From Dolomitihabitans soli (GTDB lineage: Bacteria; Actinomycetota; Actinomycetes; Streptosporangiales; Streptosporangiaceae), in assembly GCF_022213955.1 (NCBI RefSeq), contig NZ_JAKNTW010000003.1, positions 1 through 64,000 on the forward strand: a stretch of 64,000 bases of DNA. The letters are read 5' to 3'. The number at the start of each line of letters is the position of its first letter. Positions within the stretch are counted from its first letter, which is position 1. Under the pieces are notes generated by a model. The model saw nothing but the letters and a program-made list of their open reading frames with translations, searched no databases and had not been told where the DNA came from. Shown in pieces: positions 23,879 to 32,686 of the stretch. The position numbers were made by a program, and so were the translations under genes.

Positions 23879-26800
23879 ATGCGGATTGCGGTGCTGGGGC
23901 CGGTCCGGGCCTATGCCGACGACGGCGCGCCGATCGATCTCGGCGGCACCAGGGTTCGCGCGCTGCTGGCCCGGCTGGCACTGGCCGGGGGCGAAGTGGT
24001 ATCGGTCGATTCGCTGCTCCACGGCCTGTGGGGGGAACGCCCGTCCGGGGACACCGTCAACGCGTTGCACGCGCTGGTGCATCGGCTGCGCAGGGCCCTG
24101 GGCGGGGCCGGGGTCGTGGAGACGGTGGCCGGCGGGTACCGCCTGCACGTACGCACCGAGCACGTCGACGCGGTCCGGTTCGAGGAGCTGGCGAAGCGGG
24201 GCGCTCGCGAACTGGCCGCGGGCGCCGCGCAGCGGGCGGCCTCGCTGCTGCGCGATGCGCTGGGGATGTGGCGGGGAGACGCGCTGGCCGATGTGCGCGA
24301 TATCCCTTTTGCCGGTACGGCCGGCGCGCGCCTGGACGAACTGCGCGTGGGGGCCGCCGAAGACCGCTTCGAGGCGGAGTTGCGGCTTGGGCGCCATGGC
24401 GAGATCTTGGCCGATGTGGAGGCGGCGGCCGCGGACCATCCGCTGCGGGAACGCCTGGCCGGGCTGCGGATGCGGGCCTTGCATGCGGCGGGCCGCCAGT
24501 CCGACGCGCTGGCCGTGTTCGCGGAGGTCCGCGGCACGCTCGCCGAGGAGCTGGGCGTCGACCCCTCCGAGGAACTGCGGAAGACGCACCTCGCCGTGTT
24601 ACGGGGTGAGCTGGAGATCCCCGAGGCGGAACAGGCTCGGCCGGAGGCGGTGCGAGGACGTCTGCCGGCCCAGCTGACCAGCTTCGTCGGCCGGGAGGAG
24701 GAGCTGAGGTTGCTGGCCGGGTTGCTGGAGACCTCCCGGCTGGTCACCGTCGTGGGGCCCGGGGGAGTGGGCAAGACCCGGCTGACCGTGGAGGCGGCGA
24801 GCCGGCATCGGGCCCATCGGCGCGGCCGGGTCTGGCTCGTCTCCCTGGCCGGGGTGAACACGGCCGACGGGCTGCCGGAGGCGGTGCTGGGCACGCTCAG
24901 CGTCGCCGACGCCCAGCCGTCGGGCACGCCGTTGGAGCGGGTGGTCAATCTGCTTGCCGGTGGTGAAGGCGTGCTGGTGCTGGACAACTGCGAACAGATC
25001 TCCGGACCCGTCGCGGAGTTCGCCGGGCATCTGCTGGAGCGCCAGCCGTACCTGAGCATTCTGGCCACGAGCCGGGAACCGCTGGAGGTCATGGGTGAGG
25101 CGCTGTGCCGTCTGGGCCCGCTCGACCTGCCGCCGGCCCACGCCGATCCCGTTCGCGCCCGCGAATCGGCCGCGGTGCTGCTGTTCCTCGATCGGGCGGC
25201 AGCCGTACAGCCCGGCTTCGTACTGGACGCGCCCACGACAGGGCCGGTGGTGGACATCGTGCGCCGGCTGGACGGGCTGCCGCTGGCCTTGGAGCTGGCC
25301 GCGGCGCGACTGCGGACCATGGGCGCCGACCAGATCGTCCGGCGGCTGGATGATCGCTTCCGGCTGCTCAGCACCGGCAACCGGACCGCCCAGCCCCGCC
25401 AGCAGACCCTTCATGCGGTCATCGAGTGGAGCTGGGATCTCCTCACCGATCAGGAACGGACGCTGGCCCGCCGAATGTCGATATTTCCGGCGAGAACCGG
25501 TATCGCGGCGATTGGGGCGGTCTGTTCGGATGAGACGCTTCCCGCGGGCGAGGTCATCTATCTGCTGGACTCCCTGGTCGACAAGTCCATCGTGGAGCGG
25601 GCCGGCGACGGGTATCGGATGCTGGAGACCATCCGAGCCCATGCGGCGGAGAAGCTCCGGCTCGCGGGGGAAGACAAAGCCGTCCTGCACAGACTCACGC
25701 GGCACTTCGCCGACCTGGCCGAGGAACACGAGCCGCTGCTGCGGTCGGACCAGCAGGTGGAGTCGCTGCGGCTGTTCGAGGCCGAGTACGACAACCTGAT
25801 GTACGCCCTGCAAACGGTCATCGACGGCGGCGACGCCGAGGCGGCGGCCCGGATTCTCGGGCCGCTGTACTGGTACTGGGTCATGCTCCGCTACGACGGT
25901 CGGGCCGATGCCTACGTGTCCAGGGTCCTGGAGTTCGGCGACGCGCTGCCCGCGGACGCCCGGGCCGCGTTCACCGCGTTTCACCTGGTGGGCGGCGAGG
26001 GAGGGCCGATCACCGACCCCGCGCGGCTGCGCGCGCTCATCGACGACTGCGCGCGCACGGGTGCGCTGCGGCGTTATCCGATGCTGCTGACGATGGCGCT
26101 GGTGATGGCGGCGATACTCGGGCTGGATGAGCTGATCGATCGGGAGATCGCCCGGGTGCGGAGCGGCTCGGACCGTTGGGCGATCGCCTGCACCTTCGTG
26201 ATGGAATTCGTGCGGTGGCGCGAACGGGGCGACTGGGAGGGCTCCGCAACCGCGATGGCAGCGGCGTTGCACGCGTTCGAGGAGGTGGGCGACCGATGGT
26301 GGACGGCGAAGGTGCTGTACGGCATGGCGCGGATCCACGCCTTCCGCGGTGAGCACGACGAGGCGATCGCCGCCTATGAGCGCAGCATCGCGATGGCCAC
26401 CGACCTCGGCTCGCAGGATGAGGTCTCAACCCGGCTCGGTCTCGCCACCGCACGCATGCGCGGCGGCGACCTGAAGGGCGCCCGATACGACATCGAAACC
26501 GCCGAACGAGCGGTCTGGGAGCGCGGTCAGCCCATGCTGGAGATCGAGGTCCTGGACAGCCTGGCCGAGCTGTACCGTCGCTCCGGAGAGGTCGAACGCG
26601 CAGGTCAAGAACTCGACCGGATGGAGACGCTCGCCCGCAAGCTGCCCCTCCAGGCCGAGACGATGCAGAACCAGCTGGTCCCCGCCAGGATGGCGAACCT
26701 CCTCACCGCCGGGGACGCCGTCCGCGCACGCCAGCTGCTGCCCCGCGCCGTCCAAGCGGCGCAGGCGAACATGGACGCCCCCTCGGCCGCTCAACTCCTG

Positions 26801-27025
26801 GCCCGGCTGCTGTTCCTGGAGGGTGATCCGGCCGGTGCGGCCACCGCGCTCGGCCTGAGCCAGGCCATCCGCGGCACCTTCGACCACGGCGACACCGAAC
26901 TGCGCTCCCTTGCGGAGACGCTCGCGGAACGGCTCGGCCGTACCGAATACGACACCGCCTACCGCCAAGGCGCCGCCATGACACCACACGAGGCCATCGA
27001 CCGGCTGACAAAGCTGCGCGTATAA
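23879..27025 (+). CDS. AfsR/SARP-type regulator (BTAD, NB-ARC ATPase, TPR)
   Basis: A 1048-residue regulator. An OmpR-like winged helix (about 1-95: RIAVLGPVRAYADDGAPIDL, GDTVNALHALVHRLRRALG) and BTAD domain (about 98-245) form the SARP part. Next comes an NB-ARC-type ATPase (about 265-600) with P-loop GPGGVGKTR, VLVLDNCEQ (Walker B) and DGLPLALELAAARLRTMG. The C-terminal 400 residues are TPR-like helices. It presumably activates nearby serine hydrolase genes or a distant pathway by binding direct repeats. Codon 241 (24599-24601) is TTA, rare in such genomes, which would make expression depend on the bldA leucyl-tRNA. The ATG at 23879 fits the family start MRIAVLGP. Confidence 0.92.
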   Translation: MRIAVLGPVRAYADDGAPIDLGGTRVRALLARLALAGGEVVSVDSLLHGLWGERPSGDTVNALHALVHRLRRALGGAGVVETVAGGYRLHVRTEHVDAVRFEELAKRGARELAAGAAQRAASLLRDALGMWRGDALADVRDIPFAGTAGARLDELRVGAAEDRFEAELRLGRHGEILADVEAAAADHPLRERLAGLRMRALHAAGRQSDALAVFAEVRGTLAEELGVDPSEELRKTHLAVLRGELEIPEAEQARPEAVRGRLPAQLTSFVGREEELRLLAGLLETSRLVTVVGPGGVGKTRLTVEAASRHRAHRRGRVWLVSLAGVNTADGLPEAVLGTLSVADAQPSGTPLERVVNLLAGGEGVLVLDNCEQISGPVAEFAGHLLERQPYLSILATSREPLEVMGEALCRLGPLDLPPAHADPVRARESAAVLLFLDRAAAVQPGFVLDAPTTGPVVDIVRRLDGLPLALELAAARLRTMGADQIVRRLDDRFRLLSTGNRTAQPRQQTLHAVIEWSWDLLTDQERTLARRMSIFPARTGIAAIGAVCSDETLPAGEVIYLLDSLVDKSIVERAGDGYRMLETIRAHAAEKLRLAGEDKAVLHRLTRHFADLAEEHEPLLRSDQQVESLRLFEAEYDNLMYALQTVIDGGDAEAAARILGPLYWYWVMLRYDGRADAYVSRVLEFGDALPADARAAFTAFHLVGGEGGPITDPARLRALIDDCARTGALRRYPMLLTMALVMAAILGLDELIDREIARVRSGSDRWAIACTFVMEFVRWRERGDWEGSATAMAAALHAFEEVGDRWWTAKVLYGMARIHAFRGEHDEAIAAYERSIAMATDLGSQDEVSTRLGLATARMRGGDLKGARYDIETAERAVWERGQPMLEIEVLDSLAELYRRSGEVERAGQELDRMETLARKLPLQAETMQNQLVPARMANLLTAGDAVRARQLLPRAVQAAQANMDAPSAAQLLARLLFLEGDPAGAATALGLSQAIRGTFDHGDTELRSLAETLAERLGRTEYDTAYRQGAAMTPHEAIDRLTKLRV

Positions 27026-27140
27026 GGCCGCGGGCGGGCATCGTCGTGGGCCAAGCAACCGCGATCTCCAACTACAACGGGGTCAACGACTACATCCGCT
27101 TCGGCAGGAGAATCGCTGTGAGCTAGATCACGGTTGAGGT

Positions 27141-27153
27141 TGACCTTGGGTCA
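27141..27153. promoter_or_regulatory. Inverted repeat upstream of serine hydrolase
   Basis: TGACCTTGGGTCA is an interrupted palindrome about 67 bases before the start codon, within a longer GGTTGAGGTTGACC segment. Such dyads resemble MerR-type operators, and a MerR gene follows the hydrolase. The assignment is tentative. Confidence 0.35.
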
Positions 27154-27219
27154 GGGTGGAAGCTCGTCGCAGCGGCACGACGCCGACCGGACATAACAGA
27201 TTTAACGGAGCAAATCACC

Positions 27220-28434
27220 ATGCCCATCAGCCTTTCCGACCAGGACATCACGGCCGAGATGGCCCGCAAGATCACCGCCGGGGTGGCCACTGCTGACAGT
27301 GGGGCGGTTGCTGCCGGGCAGGATCGCCCGGAGCTGCAGAAGGCGATCGAGGAGATCGTCGATTCCGGTTTCGTCGGGGTGTCGCTGCGCGTGCACGATG
27401 AGCGGGGCGAGTGGGTCGGCAGCGCCGGGGCGGCCGAACTGGGCGGGGCCGCGAAGCCGCCGACGAACGGGCATGTCCGGATCGGCAGCAACACCAAGAC
27501 CTTCACCGCGACCCTGGTGCTGCAACTGGTGGCCGAGGGCAAGGTCGAGCTGGACACCCCGGCGGCGGACTACCTGCCCGAGTTCGGGCTGGACGAGCGG
27601 ATCACGGTGCGGATGCTGTTGCAGCACACCAGCGGGGTGTTCAACTTCACCGGCGAGGTCTACGACGACGGGACGTTCGCGCCGGGGATCCCCATCCCCT
27701 ACAGCACCACGGGCAAAGAGTGGCTGGACGACCGGTTCAAGACCTACCGGCCGCAGGAGCTGGTGGAGCTGGCGTTGTCCAAGCCGCCGCGGTTCGAGCC
27801 GGGGACGGGCTGGAGCTACTCCAACACCAACTACGTGCTGGCCAGGCTGCTGATCGAGAAGGTCACCGGCCGTTCGGTCGCCGCGGAGATGCAGCGGCTG
27901 ATCCTGGGGCCGCTCGGGCTGTCGGGCACCGTGGTGCCGGACGCCTCGCCGGAGATCCCCGAGCCGCACGCCCACGCCTACTACCGGTACGAGGAGGACG
28001 GCGAGCAGAAGACGATCGACGTCACCCGCCAGAACCCCTCCTGGATCTCCAGCGGCGGTGACATGATCTCGACCACCCAGGACCTGCACACGTTCATCTC
28101 CGCGTTGCTGGGCGGCAAGCTCCTGCCGGCCCCGCTGCTGGCCGAGATGTGCACCCCGCACCCGACGGGCATCCCGAACATGGACTACGGCCTGGGAGTG
28201 TTCGTGGTGAACACGGCCGGCGGCGGCACCGTCATCTCCCACAACGGCGCCGCCGTGGGCCACGCGGCGCTGATGTACAGCACACCCGACGGCAGCAAGA
28301 CCCTGACCGCCGCGCTGAACTGCGTGGACGACGCCGACCTGTCCATCGCGACAGCATTCCAGAACGCCCAGCAAAGGCTCGTCAACGAGGTGTTCTGCGG
28401 TGGGCAGGCCGATCCGGCTCAGCCGACGGACTGA
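27220..28434 (+). CDS. Serine hydrolase, class C beta-lactamase/PBP-like
   Basis: A 404-residue homologue of the hydrolase at 22512. All three family motifs are good: SNTK (VRIGSNTKTFTATLVLQLVA), YSN (GWSYSNTNYVLARLLIEKV) and HNG (TVISHNGAAVGHAALM). No signal peptide is evident at the N-terminus, which is polar for 35 residues. D-alanyl-D-alanine carboxypeptidase-like proteins, esterases and peptidases share this pattern. It is preceded by a possible MerR-type operator and followed by a strong hairpin. Confidence 0.87.
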   Translation: MPISLSDQDITAEMARKITAGVATADSGAVAAGQDRPELQKAIEEIVDSGFVGVSLRVHDERGEWVGSAGAAELGGAAKPPTNGHVRIGSNTKTFTATLVLQLVAEGKVELDTPAADYLPEFGLDERITVRMLLQHTSGVFNFTGEVYDDGTFAPGIPIPYSTTGKEWLDDRFKTYRPQELVELALSKPPRFEPGTGWSYSNTNYVLARLLIEKVTGRSVAAEMQRLILGPLGLSGTVVPDASPEIPEPHAHAYYRYEEDGEQKTIDVTRQNPSWISSGGDMISTTQDLHTFISALLGGKLLPAPLLAEMCTPHPTGIPNMDYGLGVFVVNTAGGGTVISHNGAAVGHAALMYSTPDGSKTLTAALNCVDDADLSIATAFQNAQQRLVNEVFCGGQADPAQPTD

Positions 28435-28501
28435 GCACCTGTGACCCGTGCGCCTCGAGGGGCGACCCCTTCCGGTCGTGCATCAGGTAGAACGTGAACC
28501 G

Positions 28502-28536
28502 GGGCCACGCCGAGCTCAACGGGCTCGGCGTGGCCC
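28502..28536. terminator. Terminator hairpin
   Basis: A perfect 14-bp stem (GGGCCACGCCGAGC and complement) with a 7-base loop, about 70 bases after the serine hydrolase stop and before the MerR gene. Confidence 0.8.
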
Positions 28537-28598
28537 GTCCATATGCTCGGCTGTGATGCGCGTAGTCGCCGGGCTCGAGCACAAGGCAGGCTGGGCAG

Positions 28599-29384
28599 AT
28601 GAGGAACGGAGTCACGATCGGGCAGGCGGCGGCATTCGTCGGCGTCACGGTGAAGACCGTGCGGCACTACCACAAGCTCGGCCTGGTCGAGGAGCCGGAA
28701 CGGGACAGCTCCGGCTACCGGCGGTACGGATCGGCCGATCTGTTGCGGCTGGTGCAGGTCCGGACGCTGGCCGCCGCCGGGGTGCCGCTGGCCGAGATCG
28801 GGCCCCTGCTCGACGCCGATGCCGCGCTGTTCGCCGCCGCGCTCGCCGACGTCGAGCGGCAGCTCACCGAACGGATCGAGGAGTTGATCGCGCGGCGTGA
28901 CACGCTGCATCGGCTCGCCGATGGTGACCGGGCTCTGCTGCCCGACCGCGCTGTGGCGCTGCTGGAGCGGATGCTCGGCCGCGGATTCCCCGCGGACGAG
29001 GTGGCGGCCACCAGGGAGGGCTGGGTGCTGGCCAAGGCCCTGGTCCCAGAAGGCTTCGACGACTACCTCACCCATTTCGAGCACGCCCTCGAAGACACCC
29101 GGCTCGTCGCCTTGGCCAAGCGCACAGCCGAAGCCGCGGCCTGGGAACCGGACGACCCCCGCATCGCCGAGCTCGCCACCGCCGCGGCCGACCACTACCT
29201 CGCCAACCCCGCACTGCTGAAGACCGTGACCGGCCTGCAAGCCCGCACCGAGGCCGCGACCCGGTACACGCTGATCGCCCACCACGGCGAAGAGCAGACG
29301 CCGGCCGCTTCGCGGCTGGCCGCGCTTTTCGAGACCAAGCTCCGCGCCGCCGGCATCCACATCCCCAGACCAGACTCCCACTGA
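28599..29384 (+). CDS. MerR family transcriptional regulator
   Basis: A 261-residue regulator. The N-terminal MerR domain (about 4-72) reads VTIGQAAAFVGVTVKTVRHY, HKLGLVEEPERDSSGYRRYG and LRLVQVRTLAAAGVPLAEIG, followed by a dimerisation helix. The C-terminal 150 residues are helical and contain no Cys-based metal site and no recognisable TipAS or GyrI-like fold, so the inducer is unknown. A terminator separates it from the preceding serine hydrolase. Its own promoter must lie in the 60 bases after the hairpin. Confidence 0.9.
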   Translation: MRNGVTIGQAAAFVGVTVKTVRHYHKLGLVEEPERDSSGYRRYGSADLLRLVQVRTLAAAGVPLAEIGPLLDADAALFAAALADVERQLTERIEELIARRDTLHRLADGDRALLPDRAVALLERMLGRGFPADEVAATREGWVLAKALVPEGFDDYLTHFEHALEDTRLVALAKRTAEAAAWEPDDPRIAELATAAADHYLANPALLKTVTGLQARTEAATRYTLIAHHGEEQTPAASRLAALFETKLRAAGIHIPRPDSH

Positions 29385-29824
29385 CCGCCCCGAGCGCAGC
29401 GCCTTCACGGTCACGTGCTGACCTGGGATCGCGACTGGCGGCACCGGCCCGGCCTCGTGCCGAGCGAACCGTCGGCGGCGGGTTGACTGATGGCGTCACT
29501 GGGCGATCACCCTTCTGGAGTTCGCCCCCGGCGAGCCGGGGCGTTACACGACTGACACATTCCGGCCGTTGGCGTGTCTTCTTCGTTAACGGTTAACCAG
29601 CACGTGGATCGCGGGAAGGCAAACCTCTATCGGTCGTCCTCGGGTTTGGTTCCGTGACAGGTCCGGCCGCCACCGCAGCGTCCGGGTCGTCATCGGTCAT
29701 CGAGAGGGGGTTGATGGTGACCCGGCTGGAGTCGCCGTCGGGTCTCACGCCCTGACCCGCGGCTCATTGCCCCGTGAGGTGAGTCTGGGCGGCCTGGGTC
29801 AGCCCGTTCGGCACGCATCCGGAG
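29385..29824. other. Gap without a supported gene
   Basis: About 440 bases. A short open run near 29415-29485 reads LTWDRDWRHRPGLVPSEP before a stop but matches no family I recognise. A small CCCCGG/CCGGGG hairpin near 29526-29541 may terminate the MerR transcript. Confidence 0.35.
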
Positions 29825-29864
29825 TTGCTGGTCACGGTCCTCATCGAAGGACTGTGACCAGCAA
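29825..29864 (-). terminator. Terminator hairpin downstream of SRPBCC gene
   Basis: A 17-bp stem with one G-U pair, TTGCTGGTCACGGTCCT against AGGACTGTGACCAGCAA, and a 6-base loop, 14 bases after the end of the minus-strand SRPBCC gene. Confidence 0.8.
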
Positions 29865-29877
29865 TGACGCAACCGAC

Positions 29878-30297
29878 CTAGCGGAGGCGCGCGCTGGGGG
29901 ACTCCACCGTCTGCTTGAAGATGCTCAGGCCGTGGTCCATTACGGCGCTCATCGGGATGGTGAGGTCGTCCGGTTGCACGTCGTGGATCCATACGAACCG
30001 GCTGCGGCCGTCCCCGTGGGAGACGACTTGCATCGACGCGTTGTCGTGTGTCGGCTGCATGGTGTCGCCGATGACGGAGAAGACGAGCCGACGCCTCTCC
30101 TCGTCGAGCGTGATGAGCCGCTCACGCGCCACGGTTCCGTCGGCGAACGTGACGACCCTGACGTCCGGCTCGTCGAGCCGGCTGTCGGTTACCAAGCCCG
30201 GAACCATCCGGACGGGCCCGTCGGTGAAGTCGCCGATGATCGCCCATACGTCCGCGGGGTCGGCTTCGATGATGATCTCTTTGTGCACGGTGGCCAT
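29878..30297 (-). CDS. SRPBCC family (START-like) protein
   Basis: A 139-residue protein with the SRPBCC/polyketide-cyclase-like fold: the N-terminal strand VHKEIIIEADPADVWAIIGD, FADGTVARERLITLDEERRR and the C-terminal helix MSAVMDHGLSIFKQTVE. These proteins have a hydrophobic ligand pocket. Functions range from lipid binding to aromatase/cyclase. The ATG at 30297 follows GAAGAGG. It lies downstream of a VOC gene on the same strand, so both are probably one transcript repressed or activated by the divergent CGNR regulator. Confidence 0.82.
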   Translation of the reverse strand: MATVHKEIIIEADPADVWAIIGDFTDGPVRMVPGLVTDSRLDEPDVRVVTFADGTVARERLITLDEERRRLVFSVIGDTMQPTHDNASMQVVSHGDGRSRFVWIHDVQPDDLTIPMSAVMDHGLSIFKQTVESPSARLR

Positions 30298-30350
30298 GTC
30301 TTGCCTCTTCTGTAGTGGTGGGAAACCGACGGCGCGAGCCCCGGGCACGT

Positions 30351-30692
30351 CTAAGTGGCGACGACGCAGAACTGGTTGCCCTCGGGGTCGGCCAGCACGA
30401 CCCATCCGCCGTCATCGAAGCGCTGCACTTCGGTCGCGCCGAGGGCCCGAATCCGGTCGACCTCGCCTGCGAGGTCATCGGTGAACAGGTCCAGGTGTAG
30501 CCGGTTCTTGCCCTCCCGGCCTTCGGGCACGGCCTGCAGGGACAGGCTCACGCCGCTCTTGTCTGAGTCCTCCAGGTAGGTGGTGCCCTCGTCCGTGGAA
30601 GCAACCTGGTATCCGGTGACCGCTTGCCAGAAGGCGGTGCCGCCTGCCAGGTCGTTGGTGTCGATGCAGATGTTGCCGATGTTGACGCTCAA
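30351..30692 (-). CDS. VOC (glyoxalase-like) protein, single domain
   Basis: A 113-residue VOC unit with INIGNICIDTNDLAGG-like start (MSVNIGNICIDTNDLAGGTA), LHLDLFTDD and the closing strand WVVLADPEGNQFCVV. As a single domain it would act as a dimer. Its substrate is unknown. It heads a two-gene unit with the SRPBCC protein and starts 85 bases from the divergent CGNR gene, with an inverted repeat between them. Confidence 0.85.
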   Translation of the reverse strand: MSVNIGNICIDTNDLAGGTAFWQAVTGYQVASTDEGTTYLEDSDKSGVSLSLQAVPEGREGKNRLHLDLFTDDLAGEVDRIRALGATEVQRFDDGGWVVLADPEGNQFCVVAT

Positions 30693-30710
30693 CGGTGAAC
30701 CTTTCTGATC

Positions 30711-30737
30711 TAACTGACGTAGGCGTTACGTCGGTTA
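30711..30737. promoter_or_regulatory. Inverted repeat between divergent VOC and CGNR genes
   Basis: TAACTGACGTA (30711-30721) and TACGTCGGTTA (30727-30737) are complementary at 10 of 11 positions around a 5-base spacer. The place between divergent promoters suggests an operator for the CGNR regulator. Confidence 0.55.
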
Positions 30738-30776
30738 CGTACCTTACCATCGTCGATAGCTGGTTAGAATTGAGGC

Positions 30777-31379
30777 ATGGCGAATGAGCGTGCTGCGTCG
30801 GACAACCTCGTGGCTGCACCGGCGCCGATGCCGTTGTGTGTGATCGAGGAGTTCATCAACACTCGCCGCCGGGACAGCGACGAGATCGGAACTCCGCAAC
30901 AGCTGGCGGAGTGGTTGCGCGCCCGCGGTTTGATACCTGGCGACGCGGTGGTGAACGCTGAGCAGCGCGACCGTGCCGGATGGATACGCGAGGGACTGCG
31001 CGCGCTGATCGCCGAGAACAACGCCGAGCCGGTCTCGAGCCCACGTCCGGACGGCCTCGACCCCGCTGCCCGCGCCGAACTCGCCGAACTCGCTCGCGAC
31101 TTCCCGCTGATGCTCGACGTGACTGTGCTTCCGCCCCGGCTGGTGGCCCGCGCCCTGATGCCCGTGGATGCGGCGCTGGCCGGGCTGCTCGCCGTCGTCG
31201 CCGAGGCCGTGGCGGCCGGCACGTGGACGCGGCTCAAGGCCTGCCGGGAGCCGAGCTGCCGGTGGGCCTACTACGACTACTCCCGCAATCGGCGCCGGAC
31301 CTGGTGCTCAATGGACATTTGCGGGAACCGCGCCAAAGCCCGCGCCTCTCACCATCGCAAATCCACCGCGCGCCCTTGA
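30777..31379 (+). CDS. CGNR zinc finger (ABATE-domain) regulator
   Basis: A 200-residue protein with the stress-induced ABATE domain (about 15-140, beginning LCVIEEFINTRRRDSDEIGT) and a C-terminal CGNR zinc finger: LKACREPSCRWAYYDYSRNR followed by WCSMDICGNRAKARA. The four Cys of the finger are intact. Such proteins are thought to be DNA-binding regulators of nearby stress or detoxification genes. It is divergent from the VOC/SRPBCC pair, with an inverted repeat in between. Confidence 0.9.
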   Translation: MANERAASDNLVAAPAPMPLCVIEEFINTRRRDSDEIGTPQQLAEWLRARGLIPGDAVVNAEQRDRAGWIREGLRALIAENNAEPVSSPRPDGLDPAARAELAELARDFPLMLDVTVLPPRLVARALMPVDAALAGLLAVVAEAVAAGTWTRLKACREPSCRWAYYDYSRNRRRTWCSMDICGNRAKARASHHRKSTARP

Positions 31380-31549
31380 TCGCGAGCCGGCCCCACGCGC
31401 GGATCAGCGTAGGCGCGCGGCGGCACTCTGGCGGCTGTCACACACGCGCCAGCGCGAGCGGCGCTGTGCCGGCCCACACGATGGTTGATGCCATCCTCGA
31501 CGTCCGCTCGATGGTCGTTCGCATGGCGGGATTGGGATCAACACCCCTG

Positions 31550-31651
31550 CTGACGGGCTCGTACGGCGCGCCTGTCGTGCTGGCCGGCGGAGATGACGCG
31601 ACGTGCGAGGAGCTCAGCGCACAGGTGCCGCAGGCCGTCACCCGGCGGTGA
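31550..31651 (+). pseudogene. Possible relic of M55 (DppA-like) D-aminopeptidase
   Basis: A short plus-strand run reads TGSYGAPVVLAGGDDATCEE and continues to VPQAVTRR before a stop. The G-x-P-V-V-L-x-x-G-D-D-x-x-C-E-E pattern is characteristic of zinc D-aminopeptidases of family M55. Upstream sequence does not continue the homology, so this is at most a C-terminal remnant. The rest of 31380-31720 holds nothing else recognisable. Confidence 0.4.
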
Positions 31652-31720
31652 GTAGCCCGCACCCCTTCTCGCGAGCGGTGCGTCGCACTCGGTCGCTCGT
31701 CTGACGGGCGAGTTCCGGTC

Positions 31721-32179
31721 TCACCTGTCAGGGTCGAAGATGGGCCTGTTCTCCCCGCCTGCCACCAGCTCGTCGTCGGGCACGCCGATGTTCTGGCAGG
31801 CGGTTAGACGCCACTGGCCGTCTTCCTTCGCCATGATCCACAGCGGAGAGCCCACGTCCGGTCCGTCGGGTGTCTGGTATATCTGGCGCAGCTTGACGGC
31901 GGCGACGTCGGGGCGGATGAACAGCACGTGTTCCAGCTCGAACGTGATCGTCAGGCCCTGCATCCCACCGGGAAGCACCTGGTACGTGAATGTCGAGATC
32001 TCATCGAGGCCGTAGAGGCGCTTGCCACCGCCCGTCGTCCAGATCGCATCGGGCCGGAACAGGCGGAGGAACTCGTCGGGAAGCTCGTTGTTCTGGGCGT
32101 GCTCGACCGTGGCGACCACCTGCTTGATCGCGTCGATCTCGGCCTCGCGTGTTTGTGGATCGATGTCCGTTGCGCTCAT
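31721..32179 (-). CDS. SgcJ/EcaC-like NTF2-fold protein
   Basis: A 152-residue protein with the SnoaL/NTF2-like cone fold of the SgcJ/EcaC family: IDAIKQVVATVEHAQNNELP, FLRLFRPDAIWTTGGGKRLY, GLDEISTFTYQVLPG and a C-terminal WIMAKEDGQWRLTACQN. Some members occur in polyketide clusters, and others act as small-molecule isomerases or have no known reaction. No biosynthetic neighbours are present here. No strong ribosome-binding site precedes the ATG. Confidence 0.82.
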   Translation of the reverse strand: MSATDIDPQTREAEIDAIKQVVATVEHAQNNELPDEFLRLFRPDAIWTTGGGKRLYGLDEISTFTYQVLPGGMQGLTITFELEHVLFIRPDVAAVKLRQIYQTPDGPDVGSPLWIMAKEDGQWRLTACQNIGVPDDELVAGGENRPIFDPDR

Positions 32180-32441
32180 GAAGATAACTCTGGAACATCA
32201 AGCAAACTTGAGGTCAAGGGCCGAGTGGGAGCCGTTCTCGGTTGCGCCCTGGGTGGCCTCATCGGGGCCATTCTGAGCATCCAGCGCGAAGGGCGCTCGC
32301 TGCATAATGACAAATGGTGATATGTGCCGGACGATTATCGGAATCTCGCGTCTTGCCTGATGGGAGGGCGTTTACCTGGCAATAGAGTGCGGGATGATTT
32401 CTTCATCCAAGGGAAACTCTTGAAACGGGAAAGGAATTCCC

Positions 32442-32681
32442 ATGTCCGGAAGAAATGTGCATGCGGTGGCTCTCGCTGAGCCGACGGCGGCCGAGCGGGG
32501 CGAGGTGTACGCGCTGATCGGCGCCGGGGAGGTGCCTCACTGTCCCCCGCCGGGGTCGGAGAAGGGCATCCCTGTGCTGGTGGTCGCACTGCTGCTGTCG
32601 GCCGACCCCCAGCAGGACGAGCCGGTCGAGGACGCCTTCGGTGGCGCGCTGCAGAACCTGGCGTGCGCGGTCGCGTTCTGA
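32442..32681 (+). CDS. 79-residue peptide of unknown function heading a four-gene operon
   Basis: A short gene with AAAGGA before its ATG and a stop 5 bases before the next gene. The product has a polar N-terminal part (SGRNVHAVALAEPTAAERGE), Cys at position 34 in PHCPPP, a hydrophobic stretch GIPVLVVALLLSA (about 42-54), an acidic spacer QQDEPVED and a hydrophobic tail FGGALQNLACAVAF with the second Cys. There is no signal peptide and no zinc-finger or toxin motif. Size, leader-like front and short distinct tail permit a RiPP precursor or a small partner protein of the downstream genes. I recognise no homologous family. Tight coupling to three downstream genes supports that it is real. Confidence 0.6.
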   Translation: MSGRNVHAVALAEPTAAERGEVYALIGAGEVPHCPPPGSEKGIPVLVVALLLSADPQQDEPVEDAFGGALQNLACAVAF

Positions 32682-32686
32682 GGCCG

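Noticed and set aside
32442-32681. 79-residue peptide as an antitoxin or toxin
   Set aside because: No ribbon-helix-helix, AbrB-like or toxin motif, and the neighbour genes are not toxin-antitoxin partners.
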